A DNA stretch of 64,000 nucleotides from Clostridiales bacterium (GTDB lineage: Bacteria; Bacillota; Clostridia; Oscillospirales; Acutalibacteraceae): contig JAHZDE010000009.1 of assembly GCA_019422525.1 (NCBI GenBank), forward strand, positions 1-64,000, written 5' to 3'. The notes below the pieces were generated by a model, which was not told where the DNA came from, searched no databases, and worked only from the letters and a program-made list of their open reading frames with translations. Of the stretch, positions 55,853 to 64,000 are shown piece after piece. The position numbers and the translations under genes are program-made. Position 1 is the stretch's first letter; each line of letters starts with the position of its first letter.

Positions 55853-58123
55853 TTAGCGCTTATAGTAGTTAATCAGGCAGCCGTCCAGCAGAATCTGACG
55901 CTCGTCGTCGGTGAGAGCCGCGATGGACAAAGTGAACTCTTTTGCCTCATCGCCCAGCACATAAGCGGGAATGGAAGCGATGTCGCCCTTTTCCAAAATG
56001 GCGCGGGCATTAGGCACAAGAATATAGTCGCCCAGCTTAAAGGGAGTCTCCCCCTCATACTGGAAGGGCAGCATGCCCCAGTTGATGAGGTTGGAGCGAT
56101 AGCGCTTGGTGGCGTACTCCACGGCGATGTTAGCGCCTGCGCCCAGCACACGCTGACAGCTGGCAGCCTGCTCACGGGCGGAGCCGTCGCCGGGCTTGAT
56201 GGCATAAATGGTGGAAGCGATGCCGATGCTGTCCCAGCCCACATTCTCGCAGCCGGGAACCTTGTGTACTTTTTCCAACAAAGCAGCGTCATACTGGCCA
56301 GCGGCACGAGCCTTTTCCTCGGCCTGCACTTCTTTGGCACGACCCACATAAGCGGGATCTTTCCGGCTCAAAGTGAATTCTGCCAAGCCCAAGGGATTAG
56401 AGCGATAGGAGCTGGTTTCACCGCTGGGAATCAGTTCATCGGTGGTGGTTACCGGGTCGGTGATATAGCTGGTGACCTTGAGCAGCAGATTCTCGGGCAG
56501 AGGCTGGATTTCCGGCCAATCCTTGATGTTGGGACCAAGGCGAAGAATCTTATCAAAATCACCCTTGCCATACCCAGCATAAATACGGCTGCGGTAGCTG
56601 GAATCGTCAAACTCATAAGCCGGGATATTGGGGGTATAATCAATATCGGTAGCCGGGGTCAGAATACCGCCCATGCGGGTGGTAGCGGCGATGGAGCGGG
56701 CGTCCATCAAAGCTACGCCGGCAATCTGGCCGTTGCCGGGCTTGGAGCCTTCGCGGCTGGGGAAGTTCCGGGTGGTGTGACGGATGGACAGCGAGCCGTT
56801 AGCGGGCACATCGCCTGCACCGAAGCAGGGACCGCAGAAGGCGGTGCGGATGGTAGCGCCGCAGGCCATCAAGTCAGCCAGCGCGCCGTTCTTCATCAGG
56901 GCCATCATAGTGGGCTGGCTGCTGGGGTACACGCTGAGGGCGTACTCGTCGTTGCCGGCGGAGTGGCCCTTCAAAATCTGAGCGGCCTCGCAGATGTTGG
57001 AGTAGGTGCCGCCGGCACATCCGGCGATAACGCCCTGGTCTACCCGCAGATGGCCGTTTTCAATTTTATCTACCAGAGACAGCTTGACCTTATCGTTACC
57101 AATGAGAGCCTTGCAATCCTCTTCGGTCTTGTGGAGAATATCCTCCAGGTTGGCGTTCAGCTCTTCAATGGTGTATACATTGGAGGGATGCATGGGCAGC
57201 GCGATCATGGGACGGATGCTGGACAGGTCAACTTCCACCATGCCGTCATAATAGGCCAGGTCTGCAGGAGCCATTTCTTTATAGTCGCCGCTGCGGCCAT
57301 GGATGGTCAAATACTCCTTGGTCTTGTCGTCGGTCTCCCAAATGCTGGACAGGCAAGTCGTCTCGGTGGTCATGACGTCGATGCCGCTGCGGTATTCCAA
57401 GGCCAAGTTGTGAACGCCGGGGCCCACAAATTCCATGACTTTATTCTTTACATAGCCATTCTTAAACACAGCGCCGATAATAGCCAACGCTACGTCCTGA
57501 GGGCCAACGCCTGTAACAGGGGTACCGGTCAGGTACACAGCCACCACGCCGGGACGAGCCACGTCATAGGTGCGACCCAGTAGCTGCTTTGCCAGTTCAC
57601 CGCCGCCTTCGCCGATAGCCATAGTGCCCAGAGCACCATAGCGGGTGTGGCTGTCGGAACCCAGAATCATCTTACCGCAGCCGGCATACATTTCCCGCAT
57701 ATACTGGTGGATAACCGCCATATGAGGGGGTACGAAGATGCCGCCATACTTTTTGGCAGCGGAAAGACCGAATAGGTGGTCATCCTCATTGATGGTGCCG
57801 CCCACAGCGCACAGGCTGTTGTGGCAGTTGGTGAGTACATAAGGCATGGGGAACTTTTTCAGGCCGGAAGCACGGGCTGTTTGGACAATACCCACAAAGG
57901 TAATATCATGGCTAGCCATAGCGTCGAATTTCAGCTTAAGATTTTCGCTGTCGCCGCTCTGGTTGTGGCCTTGCAGAATCCCCCAAGCCATGGTGCCGGT
58001 TTTCGCATTATTGATGGCAGCCTCGTCAAAGCCCAAGGCATTCAGCTTTGCAGGGGCGTCATGGTCAGCCGCCACCCACTGGCCGCGGGCATAGTACATG
58101 CCGGTTTTTGTGCAGGAAATCAT
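55853..58123 (-). CDS. Aconitase-family hydratase
   Basis: Fe-S hydro-lyase of 756 aa with the swivelling C-terminal domain. Cluster cysteines appear as GCAGGTYSN and, about 65 residues on, CGPCFGAGD; the segment [12 protein letters not shown] and RNFPSREG are substrate-site blocks. It could be aconitate hydratase (citrate to isocitrate) or a related hydratase; the sequence pattern differs from classical AcnA/AcnB. Codons are strongly biased to high-expression forms. AAGGAGG precedes ATG 58123. No citrate synthase or isocitrate dehydrogenase gene is nearby. Confidence 0.85.
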   Translation of the reverse strand: MISCTKTGMYYARGQWVAADHDAPAKLNALGFDEAAINNAKTGTMAWGILQGHNQSGDSENLKLKFDAMASHDITFVGIVQTARASGLKKFPMPYVLTNCHNSLCAVGGTINEDDHLFGLSAAKKYGGIFVPPHMAVIHQYMREMYAGCGKMILGSDSHTRYGALGTMAIGEGGGELAKQLLGRTYDVARPGVVAVYLTGTPVTGVGPQDVALAIIGAVFKNGYVKNKVMEFVGPGVHNLALEYRSGIDVMTTETTCLSSIWETDDKTKEYLTIHGRSGDYKEMAPADLAYYDGMVEVDLSSIRPMIALPMHPSNVYTIEELNANLEDILHKTEEDCKALIGNDKVKLSLVDKIENGHLRVDQGVIAGCAGGTYSNICEAAQILKGHSAGNDEYALSVYPSSQPTMMALMKNGALADLMACGATIRTAFCGPCFGAGDVPANGSLSIRHTTRNFPSREGSKPGNGQIAGVALMDARSIAATTRMGGILTPATDIDYTPNIPAYEFDDSSYRSRIYAGYGKGDFDKILRLGPNIKDWPEIQPLPENLLLKVTSYITDPVTTTDELIPSGETSSYRSNPLGLAEFTLSRKDPAYVGRAKEVQAEEKARAAGQYDAALLEKVHKVPGCENVGWDSIGIASTIYAIKPGDGSAREQAASCQRVLGAGANIAVEYATKRYRSNLINWGMLPFQYEGETPFKLGDYILVPNARAILEKGDIASIPAYVLGDEAKEFTLSIAALTDDERQILLDGCLINYYKR

Positions 58124-58179
58124 AGAGAACCTCCTTATATTTGAACATCATTTTTGCAAGTCGAGCTCACATATACTTC

Positions 58180-58202
58180 ATTATAGCACAAAACACCGGA
58201 AG
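58180..58202 (-). promoter_or_regulatory. Promoter element copy 1 (before the aconitase-family gene)
   Basis: On the reverse strand the element holds TATAAT at 58185-58180, with TGC just upstream (extended -10), and CTTCCGGTGTTTT filling the spacer. It matches the copy at 59069-59091 in 21 of 23 positions. Confidence 0.65.
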
Positions 58203-58244
58203 AAGAAAAGATTCCGGCAGATTTTTTTAGAAAGCAAATAGCCG

Positions 58245-59036
58245 TCAAAGGGGCTTTTCGCGTCTTTTTAGTTCCGTGATTGCACCGTAGTGGGCAATGG
58301 TAAAGGATTCGGGTGCAATATTTGCCAGTAATTCCCGATGCTCCTTTTCCCAGGCAGCAACCTCCTGCTCTGAAAGAGATGCGCCAACTCCCCGGCAGGC
58401 TTTGATTCTTCCATTCCAGCTCTCTCTGGTAAAAGCAATCTCCAGTGGATATTCCTCGTGGGATACAATTTCAAAATACTCATTGTATGGGGCAGGAATG
58501 GAAATGGGATGGACGGTTTCCCCTTTTCCGCCCCACTGCGGATTGTGTTGTAAGACCAGCTTTTCACTGGCCTGTGCAATAGGATCTTCAAAAGGCAGCC
58601 AGGACATATACAAAAACAATAAACGGCCACCCGGTTTCAGCATCCGATAAAATGCCTGGGCTGTCTGTTGGTGATTAAAATACCAGAAGCACTGACACGC
58701 TGTAATCACGTCAAAAGAGTGATCCGGAAATTCCAAATTTTCCGCTGACAACGCCTGATATTCAATATCCATTCCTTCGGACAGGCGCTTTGCCTGAAAA
58801 ATCTGGTTTTCCGAAATATCCGTACCTACCCATTTTGCACCGTATCGATAAAGATTTCTGGGAAGGACGCCCGTACCGGTCCCTACATCAAGTACTGATT
58901 GACCATGCATACATAATCCACGTTGAAGAATTTTTTCATAAAACTCCTCCGGATAAATATCCCGAAATCTGGCATAATCTTCTGACGTTTTTCCCCAGTC
59001 AAAAGCTTTTCCGCCGTCAATTTGTGCGATACGCAT
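58245..59036 (-). CDS. Class I SAM-dependent methyltransferase
   Basis: Methyltransferase of 263 aa, Methyltransf_11/25 type. Motif I is VLDVGTGTGVLPRNL near residue 50, an acidic motif GTDISENQI follows, and motif IV region is DVITACQCFWYF. Substrate unknown; the N terminus GGKAFDWGKTSEDYARFRDIYP is typical of this group of clostridial methyltransferases. AGGGGGG precedes ATG 59036. Confidence 0.88.
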   Translation of the reverse strand: MRIAQIDGGKAFDWGKTSEDYARFRDIYPEEFYEKILQRGLCMHGQSVLDVGTGTGVLPRNLYRYGAKWVGTDISENQIFQAKRLSEGMDIEYQALSAENLEFPDHSFDVITACQCFWYFNHQQTAQAFYRMLKPGGRLLFLYMSWLPFEDPIAQASEKLVLQHNPQWGGKGETVHPISIPAPYNEYFEIVSHEEYPLEIAFTRESWNGRIKACRGVGASLSEQEVAAWEKEHRELLANIAPESFTIAHYGAITELKRREKPL

Positions 59037-59068
59037 TTTATCCCCCCTACTTCTCTCATTAGATTATT

Positions 59069-59091
59069 ATTATAACATAAAACACCGGAAG
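59069..59091 (-). promoter_or_regulatory. Promoter element copy 2 (before the methyltransferase gene)
   Basis: On the reverse strand TATAAT at 59074-59069 with TGT upstream, and the same CTTCCGGTGTTTT spacer segment as copy 1. It lies 33 nt before the start codon. Confidence 0.65.
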
Positions 59092-59127
59092 CAAATAGTA
59101 TGAAGCTAATTTTAAAGGGGGATTATT

Positions 59128-59619
59128 TTATTTCCCGCTTTCCGAAAGAATCCCTTCCAATAGCTGCCGCCCTGTTTCGGTTTTGAAAAAGCGCCGGGCA
59201 AAGTCTGGAGAAACCGGTTCGCCTTCCAACAAGTTTACCAGCAAGTCGGCTTCCATGAGAATTTGCAGCAAGGAATCGATGTTTTCTTCATAGCAGTGGT
59301 GGCGAAGCACCATCGGCAGTACCTTTTCGGCTGCTTCCGGCGGATACCCCGCTTTCTGCAAAAATTCCGGCACCAGTTTCACCGCTTCCCGGCGCTGGTT
59401 TTCCTGACAGGCATCACCATATACTTCTTTACAGTAGCGAATGGGAATATCGTGAAGGATGGCGGCAGCAAAAACGGTCTCCCGCGCCTCTTGTGATAAA
59501 TTCTCTCCATCGGCAATCAATTCACACAGGCCCAACACCGACAAAATGTGACGGCTTCTCCGGCTATGGCCCTTTTCATATTGGAGAGCATTGTTCAATA
59601 ATTGATAAACACGTTCCAT
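59128..59619 (-). CDS. HD domain-containing protein
   Basis: Predicted phosphohydrolase of 163 aa. The metal ligands are visible: His in HSRRSRHIL, His-Asp in AAILHDIPI, later His in VLRHHCYEE and Asp in MEADLLVN. It is unlike YqeK, the HD protein that usually follows nadD, in length and motif spacing. Substrate unknown. GGGAGA precedes ATG 59619; a terminator separates it from the DUF3592 gene. Confidence 0.8.
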   Translation of the reverse strand: MERVYQLLNNALQYEKGHSRRSRHILSVLGLCELIADGENLSQEARETVFAAAILHDIPIRYCKEVYGDACQENQRREAVKLVPEFLQKAGYPPEAAEKVLPMVLRHHCYEENIDSLLQILMEADLLVNLLEGEPVSPDFARRFFKTETGRQLLEGILSESGK

Positions 59620-59647
59620 CTTTTAGATTCTCCCTTCTATAAATAAG

Positions 59648-59671
59648 AAAACTCCCGGATGAGCGGGAGCT
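59648..59671 (-). terminator. Terminator after the DUF3592 gene
   Basis: CTCCCG (59652-59657) and CGGGAG (59664-59669) with T residues following on the reverse strand. Confidence 0.75.
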
Positions 59672-59703
59672 TTCCAGATATTTTGTTTCATTGATTGGTT
59701 TTA

Positions 59704-60165
59704 TCATAACCTTGTAGGGAAGTCCGGCTGATTTTTTCTTCCCGGCGGGAAAATAATCGCCCAAGCCCCTATTGCCAGGAAAAATAATCCCCCCAGAAGG
59801 TTTACTACCAGTCCTTCTGGCTGCGGTGCGAGGATGTTGGTAGAAACCGATGGAGTTTCCAGGTCATACTTGACTGTAAAAGTTTCCCCTATTTCCTGTT
59901 TCGTAACAGTCCCTTTAATTTTTCCGGTATATACAATTCCACTTACCGTATACTCATAGGTAATATCATACACCAGCCTGCTGCTGTGATGCCGGCCGGA
60001 GCCGCTGGATTCCCGGCGCTGTTCTACCGAATCGACTACTGCATCGGTAATAGGCCAATCTTTCTGTGACTGTTGTGCCTGATAATTAGCAAAAGCGAAA
60101 TAGATGCAATAACAGCCCCATAGACAAAAGAGTACGCCGACCACAGCTATGATTTTTCGTTTCAA
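59704..60165 (-). CDS. DUF3592 domain-containing membrane protein
   Basis: Protein of 153 aa with two transmembrane helices, near residues 5-26 and 122-144, flanking a small extracytoplasmic beta domain with the DUF3592 pattern VYDITYEYTVSGIVYTGKI and YDLETPSVS. Function unknown. It overlaps nadD by 4 nt, so it is the tail of that operon. Confidence 0.78.
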   Translation of the reverse strand: MKRKIIAVVGVLFCLWGCYCIYFAFANYQAQQSQKDWPITDAVVDSVEQRRESSGSGRHHSSRLVYDITYEYTVSGIVYTGKIKGTVTKQEIGETFTVKYDLETPSVSTNILAPQPEGLVVNLLGGLFFLAIGAWAIIFPPGRKNQPDFPTRL

Positions 60166-60782
60166 GCTTCATCGCCTTCTTTTTGCTGGTATAAGCCTCT
60201 TTCTTTGATGTAGCGGGCAATTTCCAAAGGGACCAAACCATCAAGAGGTTGACCTTCTGCCACGGCTTTCCGCACCAACGTACTGGAGACAGGAAGATAA
60301 CGGATATTGCAGAGAATACTTTCTGCACCGCGGGTATGCAAAAACTTTGCATGTTCCTGCAAGCGGGGAATTCCATCCAAACTTCTTGGCGCAGCACATA
60401 ATACGGCCAACTGATAAATCTTTTCGGGATGATACCAGCTATCCACTGTCAGAAACATATCTTCCCCCATAAGCAGATACCACTGATTGCCGGGATATAG
60501 CTTATGCAGTTCTTCCAGTGTTTCAGCAGTATAGCTCTTTCCTTCCCTTCTGATTTCCAAATCGGAAACCTGAATTCTGCTGTCTCCCTCAGCAGCCAGA
60601 CGGCACATGGCCAGACGGTCTTCGGGACTTGCCAGCTGATGGGCCTGTTTGTGGGGAGGCTGAAAGGTGGGCATCAATAGAATTTTATGCAGCCCCAACT
60701 GGTCAGCAAAATCTTTTACCAGATGGACATGAGCTTCATGAATAGGATTGAATGTCCCACCGTAAAGACCGATTTTTGCCAT
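60162..60782 (-). CDS. nadD: Nicotinate-nucleotide adenylyltransferase
   Basis: NAD biosynthesis enzyme of 206 aa joining nicotinate mononucleotide and ATP. The nucleotidyltransferase motif GGTFNPIHEAH (with the HxGH-like His) is at residues 8-18, and the ISSTxVR-type motif reads PVSSTLVRKAV near 175. Together with nadK in this window it covers late NAD and NADP synthesis. yhbY lies 15 nt upstream. Confidence 0.95.
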   Translation of the reverse strand: MAKIGLYGGTFNPIHEAHVHLVKDFADQLGLHKILLMPTFQPPHKQAHQLASPEDRLAMCRLAAEGDSRIQVSDLEIRREGKSYTAETLEELHKLYPGNQWYLLMGEDMFLTVDSWYHPEKIYQLAVLCAAPRSLDGIPRLQEHAKFLHTRGAESILCNIRYLPVSSTLVRKAVAEGQPLDGLVPLEIARYIKERGLYQQKEGDEA

Positions 60783-60797
60783 GGTACATCACCTGTT

Positions 60798-61100
60798 TCA
60801 GTCTTTGACCTTGGGCAGCACGATTTTGGGCTCTTTGGGATGACGGCGATACAACACAAAACGAGTGCCGATGACCTGTACTACCTCGGAATCCGTCTCT
60901 TTTGCCAGTTCTTCCGCAGCTTCACGGGGAGAAAGTGGGGCAGTTTCCAGAGCACGGCCCTTAATCAATTCCCGAGCAGTCAGGGCGTCGTCAGCCTGCT
61001 TTACCAGTTCAGCACTCATACCCGATTTTCCCACCATAACGATGGTATCAATAGAGTTGGCGAGAGAACGCAGATAGGCTCTTTGTTTGCTTGTCAGCAT
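60798..61100 (-). CDS. yhbY: Ribosome assembly RNA-binding protein YhbY
   Basis: CRS1-YhbY domain protein of 100 aa that associates with the pre-50S particle. Patterns: LTSKQRAYLRSLAN at the start, GKSGMSAELVKQADDAL, and C-terminal VLYRRHPKEPKIVLP. ATG 61100 is 8 nt from AAGGAG; ATG 61106 is too close. Upstream of nadD as in many Firmicutes. Confidence 0.93.
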   Translation of the reverse strand: MLTSKQRAYLRSLANSIDTIVMVGKSGMSAELVKQADDALTARELIKGRALETAPLSPREAAEELAKETDSEVVQVIGTRFVLYRRHPKEPKIVLPKVKD

Positions 61101-61122
61101 ATACATACTCCTTTATGACAGG

Positions 61123-61701
61123 TTATTTTTTTAGATATTCTTTTAGCACGAGATTAAATTTTTCTAATGCTTTGCCGCGGTGACTGACAGCGTCTTTTTC
61201 GGCAGCGGTCATCTGAGCAAAGGTTTTTTCTCCACAGAGAAAGATAGGGTCATACCCAAATCCGTCTTCCCCGGCAGGGACAAACGCGATGCTTCCGGGA
61301 CATTCCCCTTCGGCGCGAAGGATGTCCCCATTGGGGAATACACAGCAAATTGCACTGACGAACCGGGCGCCGCGCTTTTCGGCCGGAACTTCCGACAGTT
61401 CACCCAACAGCTTTTCAATTCGCTGGGCATCGGTGGCACCTTCTCCGGCATATCGGGCGGAATACACACCGGGGCGGCCATCCAGTGCATCTACCTCCAA
61501 ACCGGAATCATCGGCAACAGCAGGAAGACCGGTTTCTTTGCAGGCGGCTTTTGCTTTTAGGCAGGCATTTTCAGCAAAGGTGGTGCCGGTTTCTTCCACT
61601 TCGGAGAGGTCGGCAGTAACCGCTTCAATGCCCAGTGGGGTGAGAATACGCTGCAATTCCTGCAATTTATGTTTGTTATGGGTTGCAATGACAAATTTCA
61701 T
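61123..61701 (-). CDS. rdgB: Non-canonical purine NTP pyrophosphatase (RdgB/HAM1)
   Basis: House-cleaning pyrophosphatase of 192 aa for ITP, dITP and XTP. Motifs THNKHKLQEL at the start, ENACLKAKAA, DDSGLEVDALDGRPGVYSARYAG and GFGYDPIFL are all present. Part of the ftsY-to-nadD run. Confidence 0.95.
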   Translation of the reverse strand: MKFVIATHNKHKLQELQRILTPLGIEAVTADLSEVEETGTTFAENACLKAKAACKETGLPAVADDSGLEVDALDGRPGVYSARYAGEGATDAQRIEKLLGELSEVPAEKRGARFVSAICCVFPNGDILRAEGECPGSIAFVPAGEDGFGYDPIFLCGEKTFAQMTAAEKDAVSHRGKALEKFNLVLKEYLKK

Positions 61702-61719
61702 GGGAAACCTCCAAATCCA

Positions 61720-62637
61720 TCAGCGGTCGTCCCGCTCAAACAGGGCACGGGCAAAATCATCGGCATCAAAGGGCTGCAAATCGTCTACCTTCTCGCCCAC
61801 ACCAATAAATTTTACCGGCAAGCCCAACTCTTCCCGAATCGCCAGCACTACGCCGCCCTTGGCGGTACCGTCCAGCTTGGTGAGCACAATACCGGTAATC
61901 CCGGCCGCTGCGCTGAATTCCCGCGCCTGGTTTACGCCGTTCTGACCGGTAGTGGCATCCAGTACCAGCAAGACTTCTTTATCACAGCCGGGAAGCTCCC
62001 GGTCGGTAATACGGTTGATTTTCGCCAGCTCGTCCATCAGGTTTTTCTTATTGTGCAGCCGTCCTGCCGTATCGCAAATAATCACATCGCTGCCTCGGGC
62101 TTTTGCTGCTGCAATAGTATCAAACACCACAGCCGCTGGGTCGCTTCCCTCTGCATGCTTAATCATAGGTACGCCTGCCCGCTGACTCCAGATTTCCAGC
62201 TGCTCAATGGCTGCCGCACGGAAAGTGTCCGCTGCGCCCAGAATGACCTGCTTACCTTCCCCCTTCAGTCGGGAAGCCAGCTTGCCAATGGTAGTAGTTT
62301 TACCGGCACCGTTAACGCCGATTACCAGAATCATAGAGGGGCGGGTACCAATATTCAATTCTTCCCCGCCACGAATCATATCGGCTACCGTTTCCTGCAA
62401 CAGTCCCATAATGGCATTAGGGTCTTTGATCCCCTCTTCCTTTACTCGGCGGCGCAAAGTATTGCAAATATGCCCAGCAGTGGTGACACCCACATCGCCC
62501 ATGACCAGCAGCTCTTCCAATTCTTCAAACAGTTCTTCGTCAATTTTGGTAAAGGAACGCAGCATCCCGCTGATTTGTGAGCTAATGCTCTCGCGGGTTT
62601 TTTTCAGCCCTTCCTTGATTTTACTGAATAATCCCAT
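61720..62637 (-). CDS. ftsY: Signal recognition particle receptor FtsY
   Basis: SRP receptor GTPase of 305 aa. N domain (about 1-95), then G1 GVNGAGKTTTIGKLA, G3 DTAGRLHNKKNLM, G4 TKLDGTAKGG. It lacks the long acidic A domain of enterobacterial FtsY, as usual in Firmicutes. ATG 62637 (MGLFSKI) follows GGAG by 8 nt. It lies 78 nt after smc. Confidence 0.96.
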   Translation of the reverse strand: MGLFSKIKEGLKKTRESISSQISGMLRSFTKIDEELFEELEELLVMGDVGVTTAGHICNTLRRRVKEEGIKDPNAIMGLLQETVADMIRGGEELNIGTRPSMILVIGVNGAGKTTTIGKLASRLKGEGKQVILGAADTFRAAAIEQLEIWSQRAGVPMIKHAEGSDPAAVVFDTIAAAKARGSDVIICDTAGRLHNKKNLMDELAKINRITDRELPGCDKEVLLVLDATTGQNGVNQAREFSAAAGITGIVLTKLDGTAKGGVVLAIREELGLPVKFIGVGEKVDDLQPFDADDFARALFERDDR

Positions 62638-62715
62638 TCCTATCACTCCATTCATACATGGCGGCGGTTTGTTTTGTTATAGTATAGCACACTTCTGGGG
62701 TAAAATCAGCACAAT

Positions 62716-64000
62716 TTATATCGCACCCATCTTTTCGCCATCCTCTGTATTGCGCAGCTCCAGCAGCTTGGAAACGCCCTGATCCTGCATGGTTACCCCA
62801 TAGAGCACATCAGCTTCTTCCATAGTACCCCGACGGTGGGTAATGGCAATAAACTGGGTGTTCCGATTCATACGCCGCAAATAACTTGCAAAACGAGTCA
62901 CGTTTACATCATCCAGTGCAGCTTCAATCTCATCCAGCACGCAGAACGGCGGAGGGCTGACTTTCATAATGGCAAAGTAAATGGAAATGGCCACCAACGC
63001 CATTTCACCACCGGAAAGCGACTCAATGTGAGTGACGATTTTTCCCGGCGGCTGAACCGAAATCTCAATGCCGGAATGAAGCACGTCACTCTGGTCGGTC
63101 AGCGTCAGGGAAGCAGTTCCCCCGCCGAACAGTTCTTTAAAAATCCCGGTAAAATGTCGGCTGATTTCCTCAAACCGGGTTGTAAACAGCTCCTGCATAT
63201 GGCGGGTCAAGTCGTGAATCAGCCGTACCAATTCTTCTTTGGAGTTTTCTACATCCGAAATTTGCTCCATCAAAAATTGGTACCGCTCGGATACTTCCTT
63301 ATATTCCTCAATAGCCGATACATTAACGCTCCCCAGATTGCGGATTTTCAATTTGATTTCATTCAGACGTTTTTTTGCTTCTGCTTCGTCTTCAATGCAA
63401 ATCCCGATTTTCTCCGCTTCCCGACGAGTCAGCTCATATTCATCCCACAGCCGGCCAATAATACTGTCGTATTCCTTTTGCAAGCTGTCTCGGTGCTCTT
63501 CCAAACGGGCCAACTCTCTGGTAAGATTTTCCCGCTGGTTGTTATAACCTCGCTCTTTGGCGCGTAGCTCACCAGAACGCTTTTCCAGCTCGTCCCGGCG
63601 TTTTCCGGCAAGCTCTGCCTTTTCTCGGGCACTTTGCGCCGCCTCCCGGCGGTCTTTCACCTGATTGCGACGGTCTTCTATTTTTTTCGAAAATTCCTGG
63701 ATAGAAGCTTTTGACTTCTCAATTTGCCCCTGTAGTTCTGTCATTCTGCCTGCAAAGTCTTCTTTGCGGCGGCGTAATTCTTCCACGGTATTTTCCAGTG
63801 CTTCCCGGTCTTTTTTGGCAGACAAAGCCGCCATACGGATTTCCTGTAAGTGAGTGGTAACCTCTTCGCTGCGCCGGGACAAATCTTCCCGGTTGCCGGC
63901 AGCAGACTGGATTTGTTCCTGTAAATCGTTGATTTCCCCGGAAAGGCGCTCTTCCCTCTCCTTCGCTTCCTGAAGCTGCTGCCGGAGGGTTTGCAAACGG
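62716..64000 (-). CDS. smc: Chromosome segregation protein SMC, C-terminal part (continues beyond the window)
   Basis: The visible 428 residues are the C-terminal coiled coil (heptad-rich, Glu/Arg/Lys-rich, about the first 230) and the head half with the ABC signature SLSGGEMALVAISIYFAIMKV and Walker B PPFCVLDEIEAALDDVNV, then ITHRRGTMEEADVLYGV. The hinge, N-terminal coil and Walker A lie past base 64000. SMC compacts and segregates chromosomes with ScpA and ScpB. Adjacent ftsY is the normal Firmicute order. Confidence 0.96.
   Translation of the reverse strand, partial: RLQTLRQQLQEAKEREERLSGEINDLQEQIQSAAGNREDLSRRSEEVTTHLQEIRMAALSAKKDREALENTVEELRRRKEDFAGRMTELQGQIEKSKASIQEFSKKIEDRRNQVKDRREAAQSAREKAELAGKRRDELEKRSGELRAKERGYNNQRENLTRELARLEEHRDSLQKEYDSIIGRLWDEYELTRREAEKIGICIEDEAEAKKRLNEIKLKIRNLGSVNVSAIEEYKEVSERYQFLMEQISDVENSKEELVRLIHDLTRHMQELFTTRFEEISRHFTGIFKELFGGGTASLTLTDQSDVLHSGIEISVQPPGKIVTHIESLSGGEMALVAISIYFAIMKVSPPPFCVLDEIEAALDDVNVTRFASYLRRMNRNTQFIAITHRRGTMEEADVLYGVTMQDQGVSKLLELRNTEDGEKMGAI

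Noticed and set aside
56264..57583. Long forward open frame opposite the aconitase-family gene
   Set aside because: It is low in complexity, without ribosome site, and lies entirely inside a conserved gene.

Overview
The window is a stretch of bacterial chromosome, most likely from an anaerobic, spore-forming member of the Clostridia (Bacillota; an Oscillospiraceae/Ruminococcaceae-type genome is my best guess). The pointers are a SCIFF (ranthipeptide) precursor with its radical-SAM maturase, sporulation genes of the SpoIIM and CwlD type, an IspH-ribosomal protein S1 fusion, a tyrosine T-box leader, an oxygen-independent ThiG/ThiH thiamine route, CsoR copper control, Gram-positive Shine-Dalgarno sequences and clostridial DUF families (DUF4317, DUF3783, DUF1858). 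No prophage, insertion sequence or CRISPR array is visible. Gene density is high and nearly everything has a recognisable family.

Layout. 1-135: end of a tRNA array (Gly, partial; Cys). 0.37-6.6 kb (+): RpiR-type regulator, flavoprotein, cmk, two PlsC-like acyltransferases, ispH-rpsA fusion. 6.7-12.4 kb (+): DUF1858 protein, trmK, nif3-like, rqcH, tgt, yajC, TIGR04086 membrane protein. 12.5-14.2 kb (+): SCIFF peptide and maturase. 14.5-19.5 kb (+): spoIIM-like, XerD-like recombinase, DUF624 membrane protein, cwlD, radA. 19.5-24.1 kb: small Cys-rich protein (-), MacA/MacB-like adaptor and permease plus DUF6873-like protein (+), second tyrosine recombinase (+). 24.1-36 kb (-): T-box-controlled tyrS, then a nine-gene run (two M16 proteases, lgt, folD, dxs, tlyA, nadK, argR, recN) with almost no intergenic DNA. 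36.3-41.3 kb (-): uvrB-uvrA behind a promoter with a LexA-like box. 41.4-44.5 kb (-): csoR-copA with two CsoR operators. 44.6-45.9 kb (+): GH32 sucrose hydrolase. 46-51 kb (-): TPP-riboswitch-controlled thiSFGH-thiE-thiC. 51-52.6 kb (-): cell-wall-anchored surface protein. 52.9-55.3 kb (+): URO-D family and DUF4317 proteins. 55.4-64 kb (-): DUF3783 protein, aconitase-family hydratase, methyltransferase, HD protein, then smc-ftsY-rdgB-yhbY-nadD-DUF3592.

How it fits together. Much of the window is housekeeping: precursor supply (cmk, PlsC, IspH, Dxs, NadK, NadD, FolD, thiamine), translation and tRNA modification (S1, Tgt, TrmK, TlyA, TyrS, RqcH, YhbY), repair and chromosome dynamics (RadA, RecN, UvrAB, SMC, Xer) and envelope or sporulation functions (Lgt, YajC, SpoIIM, CwlD). 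Both isoprenoid entry and exit enzymes (Dxs, IspH) are present. Control elements readable from sequence include a TPP riboswitch, a Tyr T-box, CsoR operators and a LexA-like box.

Most interesting points: (1) two fused genes, ispH-rpsA and copA, each carry a strong in-frame internal ribosome-binding site that would release the C-terminal part alone (ribosomal protein S1; a CopZ-like copper chaperone); (2) a XerD-like recombinase beside spoIIM whose catalytic-lysine hairpin is altered; (3) a 23-bp promoter-centred element duplicated in front of two adjacent genes; (4) a 32-bp near-perfect palindrome in front of the second recombinase; (5) a terminator whose 3' arm is also the ribosome-binding site of the next gene; (6) the SCIFF locus with an 11-bp inverted repeat between precursor and maturase. 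I did not find a clearly new multi-gene system.
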